This document shows positions 1 to 11,741 of a stretch of 64,000 bases of DNA, in pieces. The translations under genes were made by a program, and so were the position numbers. A model generated the notes under the pieces. It saw nothing but the letters and a program-made list of their open reading frames with translations, ran no database searches and was not told the origin of the DNA. The first letter of the stretch is position 1. The number at the start of each line of letters is the position of its first letter. Source of the stretch: Atkinsonella hypoxylon (taxonomy: Eukaryota; Ascomycota; Sordariomycetes; Hypocreales; Clavicipitaceae); assembly GCA_000729835.1 (NCBI GenBank), contig JFHB01000018.1, positions 124,001 to 188,000 of the forward strand, in the 5' to 3' direction.

Positions 1-2282
1 GTTGTATTAGGCGCTTCATCGTCTTGGGATCGTGACATATCTCGAGGTCTGCCTTTTCGGTGCTTAACTCCGCCACGACGACCACGACGTGCCTTCTTCT
101 TCTCCGGCGCGGGGCTGACCGGTAGGGCAGTTCCATGCTCTCCAGCCTCCGTGCCGCCAGGAACCGAAATAGACGAAGACCAAGCCTTGGTCCCTGAATC
201 CACTCTATCATCCCTATCCTGGGGCTGCTCACCATCGAGTTGAGCAACGGCTGCTTTTCGTTGTTCAGCATCTAGCCCATTGTCTCTTTCAGCTTTGCTA
301 GAACCGATTTTCTGGTCTACTGGCTCATGTCCGTCATTCATATCATCCACAGAAGTATCTGCCCTAGGGCGGACGCCTTTGCTCTCTGTGCTAAGATCAG
401 AAGCCAAAGAGAAAATGCTATTTCTCAGACTTCCATCATTACGTAAGCGATGATATGATCGTCTGAGCTTCTTCTCGTTGTAGACAATGGCCACAAAGAA
501 GAGAATGATGAGAATGGGATTGCGAACAAAGTCAACAACACTATTGGCAGCACTCTGAGGGAGACTTTTGACTTTGTCGACAATCGTAGATTCTTCAGGT
601 TCAATCTGCTTCTCTGTCGGTGAAGTGGACCCATTTTCGAGTTCCTCAGGCTCGTTCGAGGAGGCTCTGTCTGACAGTGTCGGGATGTGCCCACGCCTCT
701 CACGGAATGATCCCAGTGAGTGTGTGCCTACCAAATCCTGTGAGACCTTCGCTTCCGTCATGCTATCCCAAGACGTCGTCTCATCCCACCAACTTGACTG
801 GGATGCCTTAGCTGCAGGCGCGCCCAAGATGAGGGGATAAGCGCGGCCGGAGAGAGCATACCAGCTCCCCTCCTCAGTGCGATTCAAAAATATGCTGTTA
901 CTGCGCTTCTGTGCCGCATCCTCGTTCGGTGGTGGCATGGCGGGCTGTGGCAAAATGACTAGGTCAGGATTGCTCTCTGCTGCAGCATCCCATGGCCGGC
1001 AAACATCGAACACACGCACGACGGGAGCATCGAATTTCTGGCTGAATAGGGCAATATTTTCAGAGCGTGTGAAGTCAAAGGCATACACCTTGCCATCGTG
1101 TTGTGTGGTAATATATCGGCCATCCTTGGAAACATGATACTGGTGGAAAAGGTCGCTGTCACGGGTATTCGGCGTCCATTCGGCATACTTCAAGGTCGCG
1201 ATTGTCTTGCCATCTCTTCTGTTGATTGACACAGAGTACTCGGTTCTGCCCAACGTGATGGTTCCCGTGGAGCTGCACTCCTCGCTGTCTCGGGCAAACA
1301 AGGCACTTGGTCGTAGACAGCTTTCTGCCTCGTTAACATGCGAGCCATCTGGCCCAAAATATTTGAGAATACGACCTGTTGCAGCATCAAGGGTAATCAT
1401 AGTGGTCTTCTTGTTGCCAACGTAAAGAATAGAGGTTTCTTCTTCAGCGTAGGGTGAAACTTCAACAAGCTGCTTCATGGAAAATCCGGTGGCACGGGGG
1501 CTTGAGTCGGGTTCGGGAACCCATACATAAACGCTGCCATCGCGAGTGGGTTCGATAGCCCAGATGTAATGATCAACAGGGCTGTAGTCCTCATCGACTA
1601 CAGATTTGCCCGCACGATGATGTATAGTTTCGACCATGGGTTGGTCGACGTGCAATTGCCATAGTACCTTACCGGTTTTGCGGTTATTGGCAAAGAGGTC
1701 TCCATCGATGGTCGCCATAAGAACAAATTCTTCCACTTCCCAGTCCTCTAGACTCCGCGCATGTTGCGGCGAGGCTAGCCCAGAAGCAGGTGCGCCTCTG
1801 GACCGTTGTCGTGAAGGAGTTGGTGCTCGAACGGCCGGAGCCAGAGCAGATGATGTGGAGGCGCTCGCATCGTCAGGAATGAGGATGTGATCGGTAGGGT
1901 TTCTCTTTTTCTGTTTGTTGTTGGTTGTGGATTTCTTATCGGAAGTGCATCGAGTCTGCTGCTGATGCTGTTTCTGATCCTGCTTTTGTAGATGATACTG
2001 GTACTGTTCTCGCAGGTTTGACCTCTTGCGGTCGTTGCTTTGAGTCTCAATACTCACTAATCCAGGCCGGGCAGACGTGGAATCCCAGTAAACGGCGTCA
2101 ACACCGACATCATCGGCGACCGCATGGTCCTGTTGAATTAATGAGTGTGCGACATGTTGCTGTTGTTGCTGCTGAGCATCGGCAAGCCGGAGCCAGGGAA
2201 GAAGGATGAACGCTAGCGCGAACAAGAGTTTTGTCTGCTGTTGCGAGGAGCCCTGCCCGTCATTTGAGGTCCGTTGCAGCAT
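1..2282 (-). CDS. IRE1: IRE1 unfolded-protein sensor, N-terminal part (partial)
   Basis: Single open frame running off the left edge; about 760 codons are present and the kinase/RNase half lies outside. The first ATG of the frame is at 2282, and an in-frame stop lies upstream near 2473. It is followed by a hydrophobic segment ending LRLADA, read as a signal peptide, then a Gln run and a Lys/Gln-rich low-complexity stretch. The lumenal core starts around residue 188 with LMATIDGDLFANNRKTGKVL, the PQQ-like beta-propeller repeat typical of IRE1 lumenal domains. A transmembrane helix (NPILIILFFVAIVY) lies near residues 587-600, followed by a basic, acidic and Ser-rich cytosolic linker. IRE1 sits in the ER membrane, senses unfolded protein, and splices the HAC1-type mRNA through its C-terminal RNase. 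Identification rests on the lumenal repeats plus topology; the kinase that would settle it is not in the window. Confidence 0.88.
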   Translation of the reverse strand, partial: MLQRTSNDGQGSSQQQTKLLFALAFILLPWLRLADAQQQQQQHVAHSLIQQDHAVADDVGVDAVYWDSTSARPGLVSIETQSNDRKRSNLREQYQYHLQKQDQKQHQQQTRCTSDKKSTTNNKQKKRNPTDHILIPDDASASTSSALAPAVRAPTPSRQRSRGAPASGLASPQHARSLEDWEVEEFVLMATIDGDLFANNRKTGKVLWQLHVDQPMVETIHHRAGKSVVDEDYSPVDHYIWAIEPTRDGSVYVWVPEPDSSPRATGFSMKQLVEVSPYAEEETSILYVGNKKTTMITLDAATGRILKYFGPDGSHVNEAESCLRPSALFARDSEECSSTGTITLGRTEYSVSINRRDGKTIATLKYAEWTPNTRDSDLFHQYHVSKDGRYITTQHDGKVYAFDFTRSENIALFSQKFDAPVVRVFDVCRPWDAAAESNPDLVILPQPAMPPPNEDAAQKRSNSIFLNRTEEGSWYALSGRAYPLILGAPAAKASQSSWWDETTSWDSMTEAKVSQDLVGTHSLGSFRERRGHIPTLSDRASSNEPEELENGSTSPTEKQIEPEESTIVDKVKSLPQSAANSVVDFVRNPILIILFFVAIVYNEKKLRRSYHRLRNDGSLRNSIFSLASDLSTESKGVRPRADTSVDDMNDGHEPVDQKIGSSKAERDNGLDAEQRKAAVAQLDGEQPQDRDDRVDSGTKAWSSSISVPGGTEAGEHGTALPVSPAPEKKKARRGRRGGVKHRKGRPRDMSRSQDDEAPNT

Positions 2283-4715
2283 TTCGGGACGATTCGAGCT
2301 TTTATTTTCAATTGCATGAAGGTGGTGAGGCTCGGTCAGCTGTGGTAATGCTGTCTGCAATCGATAGTTGGCAGAGGAAGCATTCAAGCCAGCGTCGATG
2401 AGGCCATTACCTCTCTGTTTAGATGTTTGTCGTTTGTCGATTTGAAGCAGCAAGGGGTTGAAGAGCAAACTAGCGGCTTAGAAAACCAAGCTGCCGTTGC
2501 GGTCGTTGCCCTGGTCGCACGCGAATATGGGTGAGGCAAGGAAATCTAGATGATCGGGCTGTTCGGGATCTGGCGGCTGTCGAGGTGCACAGTACGTGAA
2601 CCAATAACCCACGACCTCGATACTGAAGACAAATAGCGAGCAGTAATGATATGTCCTAATAAAATACTCCAGTTTTTGATGGCGACACAGATCTAAGTTG
2701 GATAATTTTGATGGTTCATTGTTCAGGACCAGAGCGAGAATTAGGAGAGCGACTAGAGGAAGCGGGTGGAAAGGACCGAGCATCTGAGACCATTAGTGGC
2801 GATGGTGGGCAATCAATATTGAATTACGGAGTAAGGTACCTACTACTAGGGTAGGTACTAGACAAGACGCCCCCGTAATAAGTAGGTCTGGTACCTGGGT
2901 ACATACCTACTTTATTTTTACCTACTAGGGTGAGGAACCTAGAGGGCGCAAAGGGGGCAACGGTACCACCGGACAGCCCCCAGTGAGCAGTGAGCAGTGC
3001 AAGGAGAGACCACAGAGCACAGGCTCTCGGCAGTCACGCAAGCACCTTGACCGTTTCCGGGGCAGTTCACCAAGATGAGTAACGGGTGTGTGTCTGTGGG
3101 CCGGGCTGCCTAGCTGCGGGCCACCCAGGATAGGCTTAGCTGAGGGTACGCTAACCCAATTTAATTTTCTCCATAAATCAAGATTTATAAAAGAGAATAT
3201 AGAGTCAATAACCCAGTGTAAATCCGGCCGATACACGCGTCCGTCACCTTTCTTCAACACGAGTCACACAATCCCTATCCTTTTGTCTCACATCTAGGCT
3301 CGGCTCGGCTCCCCGGACACCAAGGGATTCCAGACTTGATCTATTCGAAACTCCGCAGATCGGTTCAATCAACGAAAAGGTAGCAGAATCTTTTCCGCAG
3401 TACGTCAGCCCGCAAGGGGTTATTGATTTATGCTGAACTGCTTGCCCGACGATCCAGCATCTCTCACCTGCTCTCTACATTAATACCCAGCACATCAAAC
3501 CAGGAAGAAAAATCATCGTACGGAGTACAGGTCAAAAGAATTCCTGCTTTGTCCCCCGTCCTAGGCAAACAGTCTCTTCTTGTACGGAATAGACGGCATA
3601 GCATGAATCAGTCCATTCATCCAGTCCAGTCCCGTCATATTAATTTTAAGACATGTCCAACGATAATGGATAGCCACAAAGCATGTGCAAGAGCACCGTG
3701 TCCTGACATCGTTTTGCAGGGTAGTTGGTTTTTTCTTGGATTTCACGTTCTTTGACTCACATCATACCGAGTGCTCCGTAGGCCCGTTCTTATAAGGAAA
3801 TCCTAGTTTTTGAACCGTGATAACTACTTGTCTTACTTCCTATCCTACATTGCTGCTCCTGTCCCAGGGCAGGAGCACAAACTTCACATATTTTCAAGCA
3901 CATCTCTACGTTGGCACCGGGCAAATGGCGTGCTCCTCAAGGCTATACAGTGCAAAGGCTTTTGCCGCACGTTCTTCGGGGATGAGCGACTTGGACCGTT
4001 TGAGGGCGGAGTACTCCGTATTGAAAGCAAAGCTGTATCAAACTGGAATAGGAGCTCTGCCCTGCTTGAGCATGGCCACATAAGGAAGCAGTCCACAGAA
4101 CCACTAGAAAATCCAGATGTCCTCATTTCAGATGCCCCTTTGTCTCCAGGTACGCAGCCAGCAGGACTTGCAAGAAAGAAATGCAGAGCCGAAAAAACTT
4201 TTTCCAAGTTGCAAGGGAAAGCTGTCCGCTTAGCACAGTGTGTGAACTTTACACCTTCTTGCTCGCTCGCTTCCTCCCGCCCCCGCCACAACATTAGTCA
4301 CAAAACCTAAGGTTTTCCTTGAACAAAATGTCTCAACTCCCACAGACGCGCGCACCAGATATATCGAAGGCTGAATATTCGTGACCCAGAGTTGCAGCAT
4401 AGACTATTCCGGTGGCTGTCAGCTCCCAGGCCTGATACCGTGCTTAAATCGAGGCACAGATTGCAATAATTTCAATGCGCCTGAGTGGTGAAACAGGGTA
4501 CAGTATAATTGCCGTGACGTACAATTCTCAATTATGGTCCAGGCTCACAACCACTTGAGCGCACCAGGCCTCAAAGAGATAGCATGGACAGTTGAAGTAA
4601 TTAAACATCATCAAAAATGCCCTAACTTGGAACCGATATAGCCTGTACAACAGGTAATCCCATTTCTCCTCAATATAACATCAGCATCTTTTGCATACTC
4701 TCTCTCTCTCCATCT
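2283..4715. other. Intergenic region between IRE1 and eIF3b
   Basis: About 2.4 kb between the IRE1 start and the eIF3b stop, so mainly the IRE1 promoter and 5' leader. It contains a minus-strand ORF (2478-2783) with a hydrophobic start that could be leader sequence, a degenerate repeat copy at 3117-3235, and several copies of the TACGGAGTA/TACGGAATA motif (3519, 3583, 4012). Overlapping ORFs on both strands at 3810-4310 have no recognisable family and are not called. Confidence 0.6.
3117..3235 (+). repeat. Degenerate MITE-like repeat, copy A
   Basis: Shares the left end GGGCCACCCAGGATAGGCTTAG-like core (GATAGGCTTAG exactly) with copies near 19543 and 40660, and a CCGTCACCT tract just beyond its right end with the 19.5 kb copy. 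The interior is AT-rich and diverged, and the right-hand inverted end is hard to see. Read as an old, mutated copy of a short non-autonomous element. Confidence 0.45.
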
Positions 4716-7085
4716 TCATGCCAAAATCTCTTCACTCTCTTCCAGAACATCTTCCACAATCTCCTCGATAACTTGCTCCTTCTCCTCGCTGCTGCCCTTG
4801 ATGGACTTTGTCTTGGCTGCCAGTAAAGCGGCGTGGGGATTTTGTGGTAGTCCGAGAGCCGCACGCTCCTCCTGGACTTCCTCCTCCACCTCGGCGCGCC
4901 AGCTGTACCATTCGTCAAGCATGCGGCGACGTGCTTCCACCACGGCCAAATCCGCAGAAGCGCCACGGTCGGCATCCTCTTGTTCAAAGACGCGGCTGTA
5001 CTCGCGCAAGTTTTTGCGAACTTGTTTCTGCTCTTCCTTGGTCAACAGGGTAGGTGGCCGAGGTCGCCACTGGAATTGCTTGAATTTGTCGATCGGTTCT
5101 TCCCGCAGAGCCTCACCCTTGAAATCGTAGATATGGTATCCGTTTTCCATCTGTGTACAACCCATTAGTATCGATTCAGTTGCATGTTTCTTTCATGTCC
5201 TAGACTCACCGCATGCTTCCACACTGATGCCCAAGTGGCAACAAATCGACCAGAAGGATCCCACTCGACATCAGTAACGCCGTAGTGATCAGCCGTGTTC
5301 ATCAGTTGCAAGTTGGCAGTGAGGTCTTTTTCAGATTCGGGCTTGTCACCCTCAAAGTCAAGGTCGAAGAAATCCAGATCGGAGCTCTGTTGATTGGCAA
5401 TGGTGGCGATAACAACAAATCGTCCCTTTGGTGACCAATAAATAGCATTGCTGTTCTTTTTCTCCAAGGTACGCAAGTGCTTGAAATTGCCAGCAATAGG
5501 ACCCTTGACCTTTTCGGGGCAGAAGAATGATACTGCCGTCTTAGGTGCTACAGCAGTGGCACCGACAGGCTCAGTTGTGGTGATGATGGCAAATCTGTCG
5601 CCCTTTGGTTCCCATGCAAAGTTGATCACAGTGTCCTTAATGGTGTCGACAACTTCCACAGGCACGCCCTTCTCCTTGATTCGGAAAATCTCCAGCGTAG
5701 TGGCTTGTGATTTCTTTGACTTGGAGTGACGGTCAACTTTGACACAAAAGTAGGCGGCATCTGATTGCCAATGTAGCTTAGCGTCACTAACGCTGAAGAG
5801 ATTGAGCGATCGCACAATTTCCTTGGAGGGAATGCTCATCAAGCCGACTTTGGCAGGGTTGCTGCCAATTTCGGGGGTCCAGTAGCAGAAAAGTTGCTCA
5901 TAAGTCCTAACGCCATCACGCTGAGGAGTAGCAGGCGCCCAATCAAAGTCCATGACCCCCTCAATCTTGATGCTCGTCTTGTCGAGAAGGTTCATGCGTG
6001 GCAGTTCGTAGACAGAGATGGACTGACCCTGATTTAACCGAGCGACGTATTTATCATCTGCCGACCACTTGAATGCGGGCCATTGCAGCTTTGGTGGAGG
6101 CTTGCCCTCTTCACCTTTGGGGACATCCAAGTTGGCAAACGATCGCAGAGGAGTACCGGTAGCAATATCCCAAATGACATAGTTCTTGCCGTCATCGTCG
6201 ACTGAAAGAGAAGGGTGGCCGCTATCAGCAATGGAAATAGGTCTGTTAGACCACGTTACCAGGTACTTTTCGTTCGGTGAGAAAGCAACAAGATTGACAT
6301 AAGGGTGTGCGAATCGAGCCTGTCGTGACCATGACTGGCCGCCCCAGAGTTGAACACCTTGCGCGTGGATGGATGTAAGGTAAGTGCCAAGAGGCGACCA
6401 CTGCACAAAGGTCTCGGTCCAATGTTGACGGTCTACAATATTCTCGGGTTGGTCCTTCTCGTTGTTCCAGTAAACTCCAACGCTGTCACCGCGGTACATG
6501 ACGAATTGGTCGCGACCGCGGCCTGACGGGTCTTTCATAAACCACCGAAGATGCTCCTTCTCGGTGAACTCGTCGATGTGAGGGGGTTGATAGTTTTCGT
6601 CAATGCGACCTTCACCGCAAAATCGCTCAATATCAATGATCTTGTTTACACGCATAGTGTGCCTCTTATCAAGGGGGGCCATATCCAATTGACGAACGGC
6701 AGCAGCGGCTTCGGCAGGTGACGAGTATTCAACAAAGGCGAATCTAGTGTCCTGAATTAGTAAGACTGCGTCTATGAACTCCACGAAAGATATCCAAAGC
6801 AGAAATAACGAACCTCATGGATTCGCCATTATCATCCATGGGCATGTAAATCAAGTCTTCCCTGGTCCTTCCCACGGTATTAAGCTTCTTGAGCAAAAAC
6901 TTGATCAATCTGGGCTTCTGTTCCTGATTGACCTTGGGGAGACCGTCAACAACTACAAATGCATCGTATCCCTGCTCGATCTTGACATCGTACTTCTGGC
7001 GAAGATCCGAGATATCAATCTCGTCCTCGTTGAACTCATCGTCGTCGAGATCGGCCTCGTTAAGGTGGTCGAAAGACGGAGCCAT
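4716..7085 (-). CDS. PRT1: Translation initiation factor eIF3 subunit b (Prt1)
   Basis: Three exons: 7085-6814, 6743-5210 and 5150-4716, with introns of 70 and 59 bp. The spliced length is 2241 nt (746 aa), normal for fungal eIF3b. Intron 1 is placed so that MPMDDNGESM joins RFAFVEYSSP, restoring the RRM RNP1-like strand; the alternative AG eight bases earlier would break the frame. Order of parts: acidic N-terminus, RRM (about residues 40-125), a long WD40-type beta-propeller (GVYWNNEKDQPENIVDR, FVQWSPLGTYLTSIH, VTDVEWDPSGRFVATW), and a charged helical C-terminus with the EEWYSWR-type segment. eIF3b is a cytoplasmic scaffold of eIF3 that binds eIF3a/g/i and the 40S subunit. It is transcribed divergently from CCT2. 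Confidence 0.96.
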
Positions 7086-7530
7086 GATGGCGATTTTTCT
7101 CCGTGTAGGGAGGGGTGCAAAAATTGCCCCGCTTAGATGAAGCCGAAAGTATCTGTGATCGTTCGTACGCTTATTTAGTGAGAAAAAGTTTTTTTTTCTC
7201 CGAGCGCAAGATAGGCGAATCACTGCATAAAGGGCTGGGCTTCGGAATCCTTATTGAAAGTTGATGTTCTTCAGTTTCTACAAAGTGTGCGGCGGAGAAG
7301 CGATATTCCTTCACCGCGCGTGAGCGAGGGGCAAGTCACGTGTCGCGGTTTTCTATGGTGGGGTGGACGGGCACGGAAGGCAGTTGGTCCGGCCTGGGCT
7401 TCGAACCAGGGAGCTCCAGAAAAAGGTCTGATTGCCTCGCTGTAGAGCAGTCACAAAATACACTCTACGCCAAACAACAATCGGCCAGGCCAGTTTGTAG
7501 ACTTAGTGCCTCATCCCCGAGTAGCCTGCC
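7086..7530. promoter_or_regulatory. Shared divergent promoter of eIF3b and CCT2
   Basis: The 445 bp gap is the only space for the promoters of two highly expressed housekeeping genes. It holds one GTCACGTG/CACGTG palindrome at 7335-7342, the binding-site type of bHLH factors such as Cbf1 in yeasts, a T-rich tract near 7185-7200, and a 5 bp inverted repeat around TTCGAA at 7393-7411. Regulation by a CACGTG factor is inference from the motif alone. Confidence 0.5.
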
Positions 7531-9373
7531 ATGGTATGTACACTATCGACACTTTCATGATTGCTTTTCGTCATGTTTTCAGCATTCACTGCGAGTGGTT
7601 GCTCGATGTAATGCCTGTGCTAACCCCGCCATGTAGTCTTTTATGCCGACACAGATTTTCGAGGAGGGTACCACGGAGGAGAAGGGTGAGAATGCGCGTC
7701 TTGCCGCCTTCGTGGGAGCCATCGCCGTCGGCGATCTAGTAAAGAGTACACTGGGCCCCAAAGGCATGGATAAGATTCTGCAATCAGCGTAGGTCACGGT
7801 CGCACCCCTCCACTACTTGGGGTATGAGTTTCGCTTTATTTAAATCTAATATTCGGTAGTTCTACTGGCGAAATCATGGTGACGAACGACGGTGCCACAA
7901 TCCTCAAATCTATTGCCCTGGACAATGCTGCCGCCAAGGTCCTCGTCAACATTTCGAAAGTTCAAGATGATGAGGTTGGCGATGGCACAACCTCAGTAGC
8001 GGTGCTGGCAGCCGAGCTGCTCAGAGAGGCCGAGAAGCTGGTGGACAAGAAAATCCATCCTCAGACGATTATCGAGGGTTATCGGATAGCCAGTCAAGCC
8101 GCTCTCAAGGCCTTGGAAACGTCAGCAGTTGACCACAGCAAAAATCCAGAAGCTTTCCGCAAAGATCTTCTCTCAATCGCCCGCACAACGCTCAGCTCCA
8201 AGGTCTTGGCCCAAGACCGGGACCACTTTGCCACTCTCGCATGCGATGCCGTTCTCCGATTAAAGAAGTCCTCAGATCTGAGTCACATTCAGATCATCAA
8301 GAAGGCTGGTGGAAAGCTTTCGGAATCCTATCTTGACGAGGGTTTCATTTTGGATAAGAAGATTGGTGTCAACCAGCCCAAGCGATTGGAAAAGGCTAAA
8401 ATTCTAGTTGCCAACACGTCAATGGACACAGACAAAGTAAAGATATTTGGAGCTAGGATGAAGGTTGGGGCTACAAGCAAGCTAGCAGAGCTTGAGAAAG
8501 CTGAAAAGGACAAGATGAAAGCCAAGGTCGATAAAATTAAGGCCCATGGAATCAATTGCTTCATTAATCGTCAGCTTATATACAACTGGCCGGAACAATT
8601 GTTTACCGATGCTGGCATCATGTCTATTGAGCACGCCGACTTCGACGGCATCGAGCGTCTGGCCTTGGTCACTGGCGGTGAAATCACTTCTACATTCGAC
8701 CATCCCGAGCAGGTCAAGCTGGGCCACTGTGATGTAATTGAGGAGGTTATTATTGGCGAAGACACGCTGATCAAATTCTCTGGTGTAGCTGCTGGTGAGG
8801 CCTGCACTGTTGTGTTGCGAGGTGCTACTGACCAGCTACTGGACGAGGCCGAAAGGAGTCTTCACGACGCCCTTGCTGTCCTGTCGCAAACGGTCATTGA
8901 GCCTCGGACGACGCTGGGTGGTGGATGCGCTGAGATGGTCATGGCTAAGGCTGTTGAGGCTGCTGCTACGCGTGTGGAAGGCAAGAAGCAGCTGGCAGTG
9001 TCCAGCTTTGCCGTCGCCCTTCGTCAACTCCCGACCATTCTTGCCGACAACGCTGGCTTGGACTCTGGCGATCTTGTTTCAAGACTCCGAAAGACTATAT
9101 ATGATGGCCTGGACACCTATGGACTCGATCTTATGACACCAGGCGGCAACGTCACGGATATGCGTGATCTGGGAGTTATTGAGAGTTACAAACTGAAGAA
9201 AGCTGTCGTGTCTTCCGCCAGCGAAGCAGCAGAGGTAAGCTTTTGACGCACAATTTCATGGAACCAGGTGTTTCCTGTATTTTTGTCAATATGCTTGCTA
9301 ATCTTCCTCTCAGCTCCTCCTAAGAGTTGACGATATCATTCGAGCTGCCCCTCGACGACGCGAGCGAATGTGA
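7531..9373 (+). CDS. CCT2: Chaperonin TRiC/CCT subunit beta
   Basis: Four exons: 7531-7533 (ATG only), 7637-7788, 7860-9234 and 9314-9373, total 1590 nt, 529 aa, the usual CCT2 size. The first intron (7534-7636, GTATGT...CTAACC...TAG) follows the start codon directly; splicing gives MSFMPTQIFEEGTTEEKGEN, matching CCT2 N-termini. Starting at the ATG at 7643 would lose only three residues. The group II chaperonin ATP-site motifs are present: LGPKGMDKIL (40-49), NDGATI (61-66), GDGTTS (92-97) and, late in the protein, LGGGCAEM. The C-terminus ends in RVDDIIRAAPRRRERM. CCT2 is one of eight subunits of the cytosolic double-ring chaperonin that folds actin and tubulin. Confidence 0.97.
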
Positions 9374-10518
9374 ATAGAAGTTTCCTGAGTACGGTAGATA
9401 TGGCCTAGATGGGTTCAATGAGAATAAAAAATAAAAAAGGAAAAAATTTAAGTGCAAAGAATCGAAGCCTGTATTGATACCAGAGTAAAGATGAAATATG
9501 AAATGGGAAAGCGCATTTTGCGGCAGCATACATGGCAGTGTCATTGCATCCTCACTGTGACATATCAAATGCATGGTATGGTACGCACCGAAGTTTGTTT
9601 GGTGCTCGTATACGAACAAGATATTTCATATGTGTGCTCAATATCACTCAAAGTAGCTACACCAAATTTTTCTCAATTGCAGAGTGCCATGTGCTCGCTA
9701 ATTCTCGATGGTTGAGGAAACCCTCATCAGCACCAGATAGCGTCGTAAAGTCACCTGAAAGTAAAACCTGGTCCATGTGGTGATTTTCATGATTTACAAC
9801 GCAGCCATCATCAGAGCGAGAGACTGGGTAACAGAAGGGTTGGGTCAGGGCTGGCTCTGCTTCCATCTACGCCTTCCTTGAAATTCATCATTTATCCATT
9901 TAAACTTCTTCTCGTCTGTAATACGGGTGATTCTGGCTGGTGCCTATGCGTAGACGGCCGACAACAGCGTAAAGAGCCCAGTTTGCTCGCTAAGCAAGGC
10001 CCTTGATGCCTATTGTCAATTTTTGAACTCGAGGTTGATTCGCCGAGGAACAATGCCCAATGCTACTCTTGTTGCAAGAGAACCCAACACCGCATTCGCC
10101 ATATTCTATGCATGTCTGTAATCTATCCACTTGAGTAAGCTGCGGAGACCTCGAAGTGCTGCTCTCCAATATATATAAAAGTTGGCAAGTTTTATGAGAC
10201 CAGCTGCTCGTTTTTGTGACCCTACCCGGTACTCGGTCTGTGACCGTTTGGGCCACGATGCTTTCCACAACCTTAGCGGCAGTTTCTGTGATGATCCATA
10301 CTTGCCTGCATCACTCCCCAGAATCCTGCTCTATGTACGATTTCATGTGAGCCTGGAAACGCTACGAAGAAGAGGCCTGCACCCAGACTATACATCACAC
10401 GGCTCACAAGTAATGAACTGTGTTTGAATAAGCACTCGTACTGTACTTCGAATAGTGCAAAATCAGCGAAATGCCCAGTGCTCGTTGGTTGTAGAAGTCG
10501 CGGCGTTTTATAGTTTTA

Positions 10519-10911
10519 TCCCCTTGCCTGCCCGAAGGCAACAACGGAGTCACGAATTAGCCAGTTGATCAATCAGAACAAGCGGGGTTGAAAGGTACTT
10601 CAATTCAGGTGCAAACATTAGTATAATAGAAGTACTAGCAAACTCCTTTAGTATAAAGAGGTATATATCGTATATAGCTGCCTACATCGCAAGCGTTACC
10701 TACAGGCCTTTTTTTGCGTTTAGCTCTGTGACCTAATTTGCCCAGCTTTAAAGTCTTAATAAGCAAAATAAGCAGACGGAGCTTTCGTTCTCTTAACTTT
10801 ATTGTGCAGTAGTTATGAGCTAGCTGTTAAGCCCGTTCGGAAGTACCTCGCATGTATCGAAGAAGGTGTGGGTCCCGTGACCTACCTGTTGCCTTCGGGC
10901 AGGCAAAGGGA
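10519..10911. mobile_element. MITE-like element with 25-26 bp inverted ends and TA flanks
   Basis: Left end TCCCCTTGCCTGCCCGAAGG followed by CAACA; the right end is its inverted complement with one extra T, ending in CAGGCAAAGGGA. GTCAC sequences lie just inside both arms. TA dinucleotides abut both ends (10517-10518 and 10912-10913), consistent with a Tc1/mariner-type TA target duplication. The 393 bp body is AT-rich and has no ORF, so it would be non-autonomous. A related right end lies near 25790. Confidence 0.65.
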
Positions 10912-11380
10912 TATAGGATGCCTGATCAAAAGCAATCAACGGTGTGCCTTCGTGGAGTCAGTCGGCTGAACAAGCATGCGACGACACATGCTTTGGGCCA
11001 AAAGCCATGCCATGGTGCAAGTCGGCCCACGCGATTCCACGAAGTGCGTGGAAGGCGGCATGTCGCAGCATGATTTTGGTATCTGGCGCTTATCTTGTCC
11101 CACCCACCACTGATACGCCACAAACAACCAGTGCTAAGGCCTCAGGCATGTCACGGACCCACCCCACCCACTTTGCAGTACATTGTAGTTACATCAAATT
11201 ACGGCTGTGGCTGCACATGTGGATGTGCTGTCCTGTGCACTCCAAAAATGCAGGGACTTGTATTAGAGTGACGCTGGTGAATAAAATTAAGTAGCATCAA
11301 TTCAGACTTGTCCTGATCGACCCATACCCCTGCTTAAGACTTTCCTGAGGCCTTAGAACTGCCAAAGGGATTGGATCCCA

Positions 11381-11741
11381 CCTATCTCCTTCAGGCTTGA
11401 GGACCGTAAGACTACACCTCGGTACTGGCCCACTTTTTAAAACCAATTAAAGTGGCTGTATCTTGGGGGTTCATGCCGCACTTAGGGTGGAACGATCTAA
11501 TAATTATTAAGGGCATTATCAATTAAGCAACCTAGCGGCCTTCAAGATCGCGATACTTAGGTGTTCGTGGAGGTGTCAATCTAATCTATTATTGCCAGTA
11601 CTAGCTAAAACGCATATATAGGGATTTAGCAGACAAGATATTCAGCCACTAACTACCAGAGGTCATTCGAAGTCGCTCCTAGAGCCAGAGAAAAAAGTGG
11701 ACCGGGACAGGCTTACGGTCCTCAAGGAGATGAGGCTTGAG
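11381..11741. repeat. Inverted-repeat element, about 360 bp
   Basis: CTTGAGGACCGTAAG (11396-11410) is matched by its exact complement at 11712-11726. Weaker matches extend on both sides: ATCTCCTT outside, and GGT..CCACTTTTT inside the arms. The interior is AT-rich with no ORF. Exact ends and target duplication could not be set. Confidence 0.5.

Noticed and set aside
3810..4310. 166-codon + strand ORF and an overlapping 136-codon - strand ORF
   Set aside because: Both strands are open over the same stretch, no domain is visible, and the region overlaps motif copies found only between genes.
7390..7420. Minus-strand GGTTCGAAGCC resembling a tRNA B box
   Set aside because: The T stem pairs only with an eight-base loop, no A box or matching 5' acceptor strand is present upstream, and no cloverleaf can be drawn.
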